NCBI RefSeq assembly: GCF_021261315.1
Contig: NZ_JAJSAX010000002.1
Span: forward strand, 124,001-188,000
Origin: Epilithonimonas sp. JDS
GTDB taxonomy: Bacteria; Bacteroidota; Bacteroidia; Flavobacteriales; Weeksellaceae
Direction of reading: 5' to 3'
Length of the DNA stretch: 64,000 bases
Under the pieces are notes generated by a model, which saw nothing but the letters and a program-made list of their open reading frames with translations, made no database searches and was not told the origin of the DNA. This document shows, piece by piece, positions 55,910-64,000 of this stretch. Numbering within the stretch: position 1 is the stretch's first letter; the number at the start of each line of letters is the position of its first letter. The position numbers were made by a program, and so were the translations under genes.

Positions 55910-57316
55910 TTAGTAATTATAAAGATTTTCATAATTTCTTGCTGACTTTTCCCAGGAGAAATCAAAAGACATATTGCTGTAGATTAAACCTTTCATCAAA
56001 TCCTTTTGGCTGTAGATGTGTAATGCTCTTTTGATGGCGTGAACAGCATCTTCTGCACCCGCATTGGTAAAATTCAGTCCGCTTCCGCCAGTGGAAATAT
56101 CCTGAACCGTATCACGCAATCCGCCAGTGTATCGCACAATCGGAACAGTTCCGTATCTCATCGCATACATTTGGTTCAGTCCACAAGGTTCTACTCTGCT
56201 TGGCATTAATAAAAAATCTGCTGATGCATAAATCTGGTGTGATAAATATTCTTTGTAGCCCAAATCTATCGCCAGATTGATATTGTATTTGTATTGTAAT
56301 TCTTTGAGTTTATTTTCAATCTCCTGATTTCCAGAACCCAAAACAATAATATTCAACGAGCCATTGGTTTCCTGGATACTCCTTTCTACAATCTCGGGTA
56401 AAAGATCGGCGCCTTTTTCACCGGCAAAACGTCCGATAAAACCGAATAGTGGAAGATTTGGATTCAGTCCGTATTCTGCGCAGATTACTTTCTTGTTTTC
56501 CCATTTTCCTTCTTCTGCGTAATCTTTGTTATAATTAAATTTCAGCATTTCATCCTTTTCGGGATCCCAAACTTCCATATCAATTCCGTTGATAATTCCG
56601 AAAGCTTTCTGTCTTTCCTGATTCATCAATGGTTCCAGACCTTGAAAACTGTAAAACAATTCTTCTAGATAGCCACCTGAAACTGCATTGAAAGCATTGC
56701 AACTCTTGATCATCGCCGCCATTGGATTGATTCTGCCACTCCAATCCAGAAGTCCGGATTTCCAGCCATCAAAATGTGGCAGAAAACTGGACATTTTCCA
56801 ATCCATACTTCCCTGATATTCGCCGTTATGAATAGTTCCGACTGTTTTTACACCTTTTAAATACTGAAATTCATAACAATTATCAATCATAAACGGAACC
56901 AATCCTGTGTGATAATCGTGGCAATGAAAAACGTCCGGACGAATATGCATCGCACTCAGCCAATGCAGAACACCGTGCTGGAAAGCGATGAACTGCTGAC
57001 TCTCGTCCCAATAGCCATAAACACTTTCCCGATCCAGAAGTCCTGGAATTTTAACCAGATAAAGGTCAAAACCAAGCGCATTGCTTTTCTCTTTGAAAAC
57101 CTGAACCTGATACATATGAAAAGACTGATGGATAAAACCATCAAACACCACTTCGAAATCGTGGTTATAGAAAAAAGGTTTGTTGTACCAGGGCATAATC
57201 ACGCTGGCATCCAATCCCATTTGGTTCTGATATTTTGGCAATGCTCCCACTACATCTGCAAGTCCGCCGACTTTTGCAACAGGATAACACTCCATAGAAA
57301 GGTGAAATATTTTCAT
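55910..57316 (-). CDS. glgA: Glycogen synthase (GT5)
   Basis: A 468-aa glycosyltransferase that extends alpha-1,4-glucan from ADP-glucose. The acceptor/ADP-binding start is KVGGLADVVGALP. The middle has HCHDYHTGLVP, and the C lobe GFIGRFAGEKGADLLPE and PSRVEPCGLNQMYAMRYGT. It lies 17 bases after glgB, so the two are one transcript; glgC follows after 87 bases. Confidence 0.96.
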   Translation of the reverse strand: MKIFHLSMECYPVAKVGGLADVVGALPKYQNQMGLDASVIMPWYNKPFFYNHDFEVVFDGFIHQSFHMYQVQVFKEKSNALGFDLYLVKIPGLLDRESVYGYWDESQQFIAFQHGVLHWLSAMHIRPDVFHCHDYHTGLVPFMIDNCYEFQYLKGVKTVGTIHNGEYQGSMDWKMSSFLPHFDGWKSGLLDWSGRINPMAAMIKSCNAFNAVSGGYLEELFYSFQGLEPLMNQERQKAFGIINGIDMEVWDPEKDEMLKFNYNKDYAEEGKWENKKVICAEYGLNPNLPLFGFIGRFAGEKGADLLPEIVERSIQETNGSLNIIVLGSGNQEIENKLKELQYKYNINLAIDLGYKEYLSHQIYASADFLLMPSRVEPCGLNQMYAMRYGTVPIVRYTGGLRDTVQDISTGGSGLNFTNAGAEDAVHAIKRALHIYSQKDLMKGLIYSNMSFDFSWEKSARNYENLYNY

Positions 57317-57333
57317 ATTTTTCTCTTACAAGA

Positions 57334-59283
57334 TTATTTTTTCTTTTTAGTAACTTTTGGTTTCTCCAGTTTTGGCTTACTCACTTTTGACTGTTTTAAA
57401 ACCAAACCTGACAATGGTGGTAATTTTAAAATAATTGAGTTTTCCTTATTGTCCCAGCCTTCATCCAATTCTTGAGAAATTACCGCTTCAACTCCGCTTC
57501 CGCTGTATTTTTCATCATCAGAATTTAGCATGACTTCCCATTTTGTATCTTTCTCAACGCCAATTCTGTAATCAAAAGTGTTTGGCGTCAGGTTCAGAAC
57601 TGTCATCAAAACTTCTTTGTTGTTTTTACTTTTTCTCAGAAAAATAAAAATTGAGTTATCACAATCATCGGCGTTGATCCACTCATAACCATTTGGCGAA
57701 AACTGCTGTTCGTACAAAGCCGGATTTGATTTATAAAGTCCATTAAGATCTCTTACAAACTCCTGAAGGTTTTTATGAATCGGATATTCCAGCAAATGCC
57801 AATCTAATGAGGTTGTGAAATTCCATTCGTTGGTTTGGGCAATTTCGTCGCCCATAAAGAGTAATTTTGCGCCCGGATTTGTGAACATGTAAACATACAT
57901 CGCACGCAGATTAGCAAACTTTTGCCACTCGTCGCCGGGCATTTTATAAATTAAACTACTTTTTCCGTGAACTACTTCGTCGTGAGAAAGTGGCATCATA
58001 TAATTTTCATTATACATATAGACACTTGTGAAAGTGATCTTGTTGTGATGATATTTCCTCGCAATCGGATCTTCTTTGAAATAATCCAAAGTATCGTGCA
58101 TCCAGCCCATCATCCATTTCATCCCGAAGCCGATTCCATCAGCGTGGACAGGTTTTGTAAGTCTTGGAAAGTCGGAGCTTTCTTCAGCAATTGTTTGCAC
58201 ATCCGGAAATTCGCCATAAACCGCGATATTAAAATCCTGAAGGAATTGTTTCGCTTCCAGATTCACATTGGTTCCGTAAATATTCGGTTCCCATTCGCCT
58301 TCATTTCTGGAATAGTCGAGATGCAGCATTGATGTAACGGCATCTACTCTCAAACCATCTGCATGATAACGATCCAGCCAAAAGATGGCATTTGAAATTA
58401 AAAATGATTTGACCTCTGGTCTTCCGTAATTGAAAATATAAGATTTCCAGTCGGGGTGAAAACCTTTTCTCGGATCTTCGTGTTCATACAAAAAAGAACC
58501 ATCGAAAAAATGTAAACCATTGGCATCGCCCGGAAAATGGGAAGGCACCCAATCCAGGAAAACGCCAATATTATTTTTATGAAGCTCAGAAATCAAATAC
58601 ATTAAATCCTGAGGAGATCCAAACCTGTTTGTAGCAGCATAAAATCCAGTGATTTGGTAACCCCAACTTGGATCATAAGGATATTCCATAACGGGCATAA
58701 ATTCTACGTGGGTAAAATTCATGGCTTTGAGATAAGGAACAAGTTTGTCTGCAATTTCACCATAACTGAGATAGCGTTCTGGATTTCCCGGATCGCGCAT
58801 CCACGAACCCAGATGGACTTCGTAGACAGACATTGGAGATTCCAGGCTGTTGTGCTTTGCGCGGTTTTTCATCCATTCTTTGTCTTCCCATTCGCACCAA
58901 GTAGTGGCAACTATTGAACCTGCCTGCAAAGCGTTTTCCAGACAAAGAGCGTAAGGATCTGCTTTTTCCAGCAGAATTCCTGTGTTGGTTCGGATTCCGT
59001 ATTTGTAAACTTCCCCAAAATCAAGACCTGGAATAAAACCTTCCCAAATCCCAGATTGGTCCCAACGTCCCGCCAATTGATGAGAAAACGAATTCCATTG
59101 GTTGAAATTTCCGATCACAGAAACTTCCGTTGCCGTTGGTGCCCAAACTGAAAAATAAACGCCGGAAACGCCATCCACTTCAACTTTGTGAGAACCAAAC
59201 TTTTCGTAAAGTCTGGTGTGTTTTCCCGAGCGGAAAAGATAAATATCAAAATCGGAAAATAGAGAATAAGGCTGAACGGTCAT
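57334..59283 (-). CDS. glgB: 1,4-alpha-glucan branching enzyme
   Basis: A 649-aa GH13 enzyme that adds alpha-1,6 branches. The N-terminal CBM48 (GVYFSVWAPTATEVSVIGNF) is followed by the catalytic barrel: YEVHLGSW, the nucleophile aspartate in DGLRVDAVTSML, the acid glutamate in TIAEESSDFP and PLSHDEVVHG. The tail is Lys-rich (KPKVTKKKK). The ATG used starts MTVQPYSLFSDFDIYLFRSG; a longer frame adds 15 unlikely residues. It is first in glgB-glgA-glgC. Confidence 0.96.
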   Translation of the reverse strand: MTVQPYSLFSDFDIYLFRSGKHTRLYEKFGSHKVEVDGVSGVYFSVWAPTATEVSVIGNFNQWNSFSHQLAGRWDQSGIWEGFIPGLDFGEVYKYGIRTNTGILLEKADPYALCLENALQAGSIVATTWCEWEDKEWMKNRAKHNSLESPMSVYEVHLGSWMRDPGNPERYLSYGEIADKLVPYLKAMNFTHVEFMPVMEYPYDPSWGYQITGFYAATNRFGSPQDLMYLISELHKNNIGVFLDWVPSHFPGDANGLHFFDGSFLYEHEDPRKGFHPDWKSYIFNYGRPEVKSFLISNAIFWLDRYHADGLRVDAVTSMLHLDYSRNEGEWEPNIYGTNVNLEAKQFLQDFNIAVYGEFPDVQTIAEESSDFPRLTKPVHADGIGFGMKWMMGWMHDTLDYFKEDPIARKYHHNKITFTSVYMYNENYMMPLSHDEVVHGKSSLIYKMPGDEWQKFANLRAMYVYMFTNPGAKLLFMGDEIAQTNEWNFTTSLDWHLLEYPIHKNLQEFVRDLNGLYKSNPALYEQQFSPNGYEWINADDCDNSIFIFLRKSKNNKEVLMTVLNLTPNTFDYRIGVEKDTKWEVMLNSDDEKYSGSGVEAVISQELDEGWDNKENSIILKLPPLSGLVLKQSKVSKPKLEKPKVTKKKK

Positions 59284-59895
59284 AGAATATTGCTGGTGAA
59301 TGATAATTGATAAATGATTTATGATCAAATATTACAACCTTACCAAGATAAAGAAATTAATCGATACATAGAATTTTTTTTTGTTAATTTGATAATACGT
59401 GATAGATTGAAGGTGGCCTTAGTTACTATGGAGTTAAATCCTTCATTATGCCCGAAATCATTTTGATGATTTTTGGCTTCTGTTTTTTTTTTAATCCGCT
59501 TTGGTTTTTCCATTTTTCACGAACATAGACCATATCGCCAACATTGTCTACAACAAGGTTTCCTACGACAACGCTTAACCATAATTCTTTTTCAATCTTG
59601 TCTTTTTTGGTGTTTTGTTAATGTTTTGTGGTAAGTTATTGGATTTGTTTTCCACTTGCATTGAGATGGATTGTGACTTTTATACTTTGTTTTCAATTAG
59701 AACATCAATAAGTTATATATGCAAAATAGGAATAGGTAATTTTTTTCTGATTTTTTTGAGAATATTTTGTCTTTTACGGAAAACCGTACAAAAAATTGAA
59801 TGTGCAAATGTAGGTTTGCAAATAAATAACGAATCACTGAAATATTATTGCAGTACGATATATTAAAATTGTGTTTCGTATTGCATTTTGCCTTT
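59284..59895. other. Intergenic region with gene debris
   Basis: About 600 bases of AT-rich DNA between the glycogen operon and region 4. Apart from the minus-strand remnant listed separately I see no gene. It holds the upstream region of glgB at its left end and marks the change from core to accessory DNA. Confidence 0.5.
59426..59617 (-). pseudogene. 63-codon remnant of an unidentified protein
   Basis: A frame without a proper start, open from an upstream TAA to TAG. It contains KIEKELWLSVVVGNLVVDNV, then YVREKWKNQSGLKKKQK and ends KDLTP. The composition looks like real protein rather than chance reading. It is probably the 3' end of a gene whose front was lost. Family not recognised. Confidence 0.35.
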
Positions 59896-60075
59896 ATGGA
59901 CATTAGAATTATCATCAGAATACACAATTTGGTCAACATCCAGCAAACGGGTAATCCAAAAACTCTGGCTGAATACATGAAGTCTGAAATGAATGCGCCG
60001 ATCGTGTATAATTATAAGAAACAGAGCTATTGCTATACGGAGGATGCGGGGTTTTGTTTTGTGAGGAAAAACTAG
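59896..60075 (+). pseudogene. HTH regulator with internal deletion
   Basis: A 59-codon frame with the ends of the short Bacteroidetes HTH regulator family: IIRIHNLVNIQQTGNPKTLA at the front and YMKSEMNAPIVYN, then YTEDAGFCF at the end. About 20 residues that normally form the recognition helix between these parts are missing without a frame change. It is probably non-functional in DNA binding. The deletion is judged from memory of the family. Confidence 0.5.
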
Positions 60076-60093
60076 TAATATTTATAATAATCA

Positions 60094-61734
60094 ATGAATT
60101 TTATAACACATAATCCTTATCGGATAATTGGCATAACAGCTAATGCGTCTGCAAGAGAAATACAAGCTCGTAAAGGTAAAATACAAGCTTATGCCAAAGT
60201 TGGAAAACAAATTACGTCTGAATTTGATTTTAGCTTTTTGCAAAGTATAAAGAGAGATAGTATCATACTAGAAAAAGCAGTTTCGGATATAGAACAAAAT
60301 CAGAATAAAGTAATCCATTCTCTTTTTTGGTTTACAAATTCGAATCCCGTTGACAATACAGCTATACAATATTTAGTTGGAGGGCAAAGATTTAAAGCGA
60401 TAGAAATTTGGGGTAAACTTACTCAAAATAAAGAAATTAATTCGAAAAACTTTTCTGCGTTTAATAATATCGGAACACTTTATTTACTTGAAGAAAATAA
60501 AGAAAAGATAAAGCACGGAATTACATCTAAAATAAAACTAATAGAATCGGAAAGTTTTATAGACTTTGTTCATTCAGTTGCTGATGAAACTTTTTCCATT
60601 GATAAAAACAAACAAATTGAAACATTGATTAATCAATTGTTAATTCAATTTAAAAATAAATATTCCATTTCTGAAACAATGGAGTTGTTCAGTAGCTGCA
60701 ACGGAAATATACAGAAATACCTTTCTAAAAAGTTTACCGAGGGGCCGATTCATAAAATTGAAATTCATATTGAGCAAACAAAAAACAAACGTAGCAAGAA
60801 AAAAATTGACAGTTTCCGTTTTGGGAGGGAATTATATGACAATACGAAAAGTGATTTAACGCTCTTAAAATCTATTTTAGGAAATACCAATCTGCAATAT
60901 AAAATCTTGGCTGATAACATAGCTAAGGAATTACTGCAATGTTCAGTCGACTATTTCAACGAAAGCCAAGCATTAAAAAAAAGTAACAATTACCTTGAAG
61001 ATTCTTTAAAAATATCAAAATGGGCAGAAAGCGTAGCTGTTAGCGAAGCCACAAAATCTAAGGTCAGAGAAGATATTAAGACGATTGAAGGGATGAAAGA
61101 CAAAGAGCTTAATCAAGCTATTGCGATATTGAGTTCCATTAAATTTGCCTACGAAAAGGCAATCACTGAGATTGATGTACAGGTTGCAAAGATGAGAATA
61201 ACAATGTCATTTAATCAATCAATCAATTATTCTAAAATAGACAATATGAAAGCAAAATGTCTTAATTGGGATAAAGTGGTTGAACTGGTAAGTAATGGAA
61301 TAAATGCAAATGATGCAAATATAATCCAACGAAGTTCAAATCAAACGAAAATAAACGAGTATAAAGAACTTGTCAATTTCCTATTCTCAAAACTTGGTCC
61401 ATTTCAGATAAACAAGTTAAAACATCTTTGCTATTGGAAGGATGTAACACCACAACAAGCTAAATCGACCGCCAAACAAGTTGGGTCAACTATTGGAAAA
61501 GCTACTGACGGTTGTTATATCGCCACTATGGCATACGGAAGCTATGAACATCCAAAAGTATTAGAATTAAGAAAATTTAGAGATGAAATTTTGCGAAAGA
61601 CTCTTGCAGGTAGGCTTTTTATTAAAATTTACTATTCTATTTCACCTAAGCTTGTTAAAATTTTAAAAAATAATAAAACTATAAATGATCTTATCAGAAA
61701 AGGACTAAATCAATTTATTAAACTATTAAAATGA
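60094..61734 (+). CDS. Degenerate J-like/CFI-box protein of a chaperone-type operon
   Basis: A 546-aa soluble protein. Its N-terminus (NPYRIIGITANASAREIQAR) has the layout of a J domain but lacks the HPD motif. A long helical middle contains TPR-like and coiled-coil stretches. The C-terminus carries a CYIATMAYGSYEHP motif of the CFI-box type, followed by a basic, partly hydrophobic helical tail. The stop overlaps the next ATG (ATGA), and an Hsp70-like ATPase lies two genes on, so it may act as a co-chaperone or adaptor for that ATPase. Function is not known to me. Confidence 0.75.
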   Translation: MNFITHNPYRIIGITANASAREIQARKGKIQAYAKVGKQITSEFDFSFLQSIKRDSIILEKAVSDIEQNQNKVIHSLFWFTNSNPVDNTAIQYLVGGQRFKAIEIWGKLTQNKEINSKNFSAFNNIGTLYLLEENKEKIKHGITSKIKLIESESFIDFVHSVADETFSIDKNKQIETLINQLLIQFKNKYSISETMELFSSCNGNIQKYLSKKFTEGPIHKIEIHIEQTKNKRSKKKIDSFRFGRELYDNTKSDLTLLKSILGNTNLQYKILADNIAKELLQCSVDYFNESQALKKSNNYLEDSLKISKWAESVAVSEATKSKVREDIKTIEGMKDKELNQAIAILSSIKFAYEKAITEIDVQVAKMRITMSFNQSINYSKIDNMKAKCLNWDKVVELVSNGINANDANIIQRSSNQTKINEYKELVNFLFSKLGPFQINKLKHLCYWKDVTPQQAKSTAKQVGSTIGKATDGCYIATMAYGSYEHPKVLELRKFRDEILRKTLAGRLFIKIYYSISPKLVKILKNNKTINDLIRKGLNQFIKLLK

Positions 61735-62630
61735 ACAAAACACTACTCATTCCCATTCTTCTTTGTGCAACGCCACTTTTCGCACAAGAAAAAAAATCAG
61801 ACTTGCAACAGAAGGAAATTGTTGCATTAAACCAAAAATTAAACAATCAACAAATTATAATCAGTAAACAAAAAACTGAACTTGCAAAACTTTCTGTTAA
61901 GACCGAAAAACAGGAAAAACAAATTGATAGTCTGAAAATTGAAACAAATAAGAATGTTCAAAATATTCAAGCAATTGCCAATGATTTAGGTACAAAAATT
62001 CAACAAACAGAAACTACTGCAAAAGACAGCATTTCCAAGTTGGACAAAGATGTAAATACAAACCGTTTGTATTGGATTATTGCAACTTTAGCAACCTTGC
62101 TTTTAGGTGGTGTTTTATATTGGCTTTTAGGCAAACGTATAGCAACAAGCAAAACCGATGTAGAAACACAAATCAAAAACACCAAAAAATCTTTGGAAGA
62201 AGAAAGCATTAAATTAGACAGCAAACTGGTGGAGGTGTTGGACACTCAATTGAAATTGAGACAAGAAGAAAAACAAATCGTTTCTGCAAATTCAACTATC
62301 GAAATCGACCATTCTTTGGCTTTGAAAGTGGCTGATGAAATTGTTCGTATTCATAAAAATTTACAGCAAATGGATGTCAATACCAAAGGATTAAAACAAC
62401 TTTCTGCATCTGTAAAAAGAATCCAAGACAATTTCGCTTCCAACGGTTATGAATTAGTTGAAATGCTTGGAAAAGAATACAACGAAGGAATGAAAGTAAT
62501 AGCCAATTTTATTCCAAGCGAAGATATTGAAACAGGAAAACAAATTATTACAAGAATTATCAAACCTCAAGTTAATTTTAAAAACGAAATGATTCAATCT
62601 GCACAAATTGAAGTCAGTGTAGGTGAATAA
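61731..62630 (+). CDS. Membrane-anchored coiled-coil protein
   Basis: A 299-aa protein with a signal peptide (LLIPILLCATPLFAQ), then a periplasmic coiled coil of about 80 residues (KKSDLQQKEIVALNQKL) and one membrane helix at about residues 105-126 (LYWIIATLATLLLGGVLYWL). The cytoplasmic part is a second coiled coil followed by a helical domain (IEIDHSLALKVADEIVRIHK). It overlaps the preceding gene by ATGA and ends 12 bases before the Hsp70 gene. It could tie the Hsp70/J-like pair to the envelope. No family recognised. Confidence 0.78.
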   Translation: MNKTLLIPILLCATPLFAQEKKSDLQQKEIVALNQKLNNQQIIISKQKTELAKLSVKTEKQEKQIDSLKIETNKNVQNIQAIANDLGTKIQQTETTAKDSISKLDKDVNTNRLYWIIATLATLLLGGVLYWLLGKRIATSKTDVETQIKNTKKSLEEESIKLDSKLVEVLDTQLKLRQEEKQIVSANSTIEIDHSLALKVADEIVRIHKNLQQMDVNTKGLKQLSASVKRIQDNFASNGYELVEMLGKEYNEGMKVIANFIPSEDIETGKQIITRIIKPQVNFKNEMIQSAQIEVSVGE

Positions 62631-62642
62631 AAAAACAAAACT

Positions 62643-64000
62643 ATGGCAAGAACAAAAATAGATTATGGTATCGACTTAGGTACAACCAATTCCGCTATTT
62701 CAAGAATGGAAAATGGAGAAATTATTATAAAAAAAACAGATTTAGGAAAAGACACAATGCCTTCTTGTGTATATTTTGACCCAAAAAAGGCTATTAAAGT
62801 TGGTGACACCTCATACAATAGATTGAGAAATGACAAACTTAAAGCTATGAAAAATTGGAGTGATGAGGTTAATGTCTTTATCGAATTTAAACGAACCTTA
62901 GGAACTGATAAAAAATACTCTAGTTCTAATTTGGGATTCTCTTTAAATTCAGAAGAATTGTCGGCAGAAGTTTTAAAAACATTAAAATCTTTTGTAAAAG
63001 ATGACCAGAATATCAACGCTGTTGTGATTACTGTTCCTGCTGCATTTGCAAATAATCAAAAAGAAGCTACTAGAGAAGCAGCAAAATTAGCTGGTTTTGA
63101 CCATATTGAATTATTGCAAGAGCCAGTAGCTGCTGCAATGGCTTATGGATTGGATAGCAAAAAGAAAAACGGCTATTGGTTGGTTTTCGACTTTGGAGGT
63201 GGAACCTTTGATGCGGCTTTACTGAAGGTAGAAGATGGAATTATGAAGGTTGCAGATACGGAAGGGGATAATTATTTAGGTGGTAAAAATTTAGATTTAG
63301 CAATTGTTGATGAAATTATTTTGCCTTATATCAAGGAAAATTATTCAATTGATTCCATTCTGGAGGATGATAATAAAAAGCAGATTTTGCGTAATGCAAT
63401 GAAATTTTATGCAGAAGAAGCTAAAATACAACTTTCGTTTAACGAAACACATAATGTACTATCTGATTTAGGAGATATTCCAGGCGAAGACGATAACGGA
63501 GAAGAATTTGAATTGGACATTACTGTTACACAACACGATATGGAAAGAGCATTAGCTCCTATTTTCCAAAAATCTATTGATATTTGTAAGAAACTTTTAG
63601 ATAGAAACAACTTAAAAGTTTCGTCTTTAGATTCTTTGATTTTGGTTGGCGGACCGACTTTTTCGCCTGTTGTTAGAAAAATGTTGGAGCAACAAATTTG
63701 TAAACCCGATACAAGCGTTGACCCAATGACAGTGGTTTCAAAAGGTGCGGCATTATATGCTTCAACTGTTGATATTTTAGAAGAAATCAAAGAACAAACA
63801 CGAGATAAATCAAAAATTCAAATCGAAATCGGACACGAAGCATCAACCGTAGAATTGGAAGAATTTGTTACGCTGAAAATACTAGCTGACAAGACGGATG
63901 GAAATATTCCCCAAAAAGTATTTGCAGAAATTAGCCAGAGTGGAATTGGAAGGGACTGGTCAAGCGGAAAAGTTGAAATCAATGAAATTGGCGAAGTGAT
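62643..64000 (+). CDS. Hsp70-family ATPase, cut by window edge
   Basis: The first 452 codons of an Hsp70-like protein (no stop in the window). All ATPase motifs are present: phosphate-1 YGIDLGTTNSAIS, the connecting EPVAAAMAYG, phosphate-2 FDFGGGTFDAA and the adenosine site LILVGGPTFSPVV. After about residue 390 the sequence (IQIEIGHEASTVELEEFVTL) no longer follows the DnaK substrate-binding domain. It is therefore a specialised Hsp70, not DnaK itself. The partner genes directly upstream suggest a dedicated machine. Confidence 0.9.
   Translation, partial: MARTKIDYGIDLGTTNSAISRMENGEIIIKKTDLGKDTMPSCVYFDPKKAIKVGDTSYNRLRNDKLKAMKNWSDEVNVFIEFKRTLGTDKKYSSSNLGFSLNSEELSAEVLKTLKSFVKDDQNINAVVITVPAAFANNQKEATREAAKLAGFDHIELLQEPVAAAMAYGLDSKKKNGYWLVFDFGGGTFDAALLKVEDGIMKVADTEGDNYLGGKNLDLAIVDEIILPYIKENYSIDSILEDDNKKQILRNAMKFYAEEAKIQLSFNETHNVLSDLGDIPGEDDNGEEFELDITVTQHDMERALAPIFQKSIDICKKLLDRNNLKVSSLDSLILVGGPTFSPVVRKMLEQQICKPDTSVDPMTVVSKGAALYASTVDILEEIKEQTRDKSKIQIEIGHEASTVELEEFVTLKILADKTDGNIPQKVFAEISQSGIGRDWSSGKVEINEIGEV

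Overview
The window looks like chromosome from a flavobacterium of the Weeksellaceae, close to Chryseobacterium or Epilithonimonas. The evidence is low GC, promoters with TAnnTTTG -7 boxes placed directly before starts, two secreted nucleases with type IX secretion (T9SS) C-terminal sorting domains, a glgB-glgA-glgC cluster, and housekeeping genes (mnmE, tyrS, rbfA, a LolE-like permease, pepP) of that lineage's type. The genus is inferred from protein character; no rRNA or tRNA gene was recognised.

Region 1 (1-24.7 kb, all minus strand) is a defence island. Read in the direction of transcription it holds a WYL-domain regulator, a 1012-aa DruH-like protein and a 1948-aa helicase with a DUF1998-type C-terminus (a Druantia type III-like pair), a DUF2130 coiled-coil protein, a HIRAN protein, and then a type I restriction-modification operon with several inserted genes: hsdM, an AlbA_2/ATPase gene, a 23-codon mini-ORF, hsdS, a small coiled-coil protein, two DUF262 proteins (the first with a DUF1524 HNH-like end) and hsdR. 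The start of one more minus-strand ORF lies at the left edge. A 17-nt palindrome is shared by the gap before druH and the gap before the DUF2130 gene.

Region 2 (24.7-30.8 kb) is the mobile-element backbone: a structured leader RNA before an unknown gene, a secreted protein, a HigA-N-terminus-like orphan, a long hairpin, eight 18-bp iterons at a 33-34 bp period, a RepB-type initiator, a second array of about 21 bp, an excisionase-like protein and a tyrosine integrase broken by one stop and one frameshift. The integrase lies against the 3' end of mnmE, a known integration site for islands such as SGI1. Regions 1 and 2 are therefore probably one integrated, now possibly immobile element whose other end lies outside the window.

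Region 3 (30.8-59.3 kb) is mostly core genome: mnmE, tyrS, a DUF3592 protein, several alpha/beta hydrolases, pepP, rbfA, a LolE-like permease, tandem endonuclease I genes, a J-domain protein, a ten-gene minus-strand cluster of SRPBCC, VOC, DinB, RibD-type reductase and hydrolase genes, a DUF3108 protein and the glycogen operon.

Region 4 (59.3-64 kb) starts with gene debris (a 63-codon remnant and an HTH regulator lacking part of its DNA-binding domain). It continues with a tightly packed plus-strand operon: a degenerate J-like/CFI-box protein, a membrane-anchored coiled-coil protein and an Hsp70-family ATPase cut by the window edge. This chaperone-like trio is the best candidate for an undescribed system.
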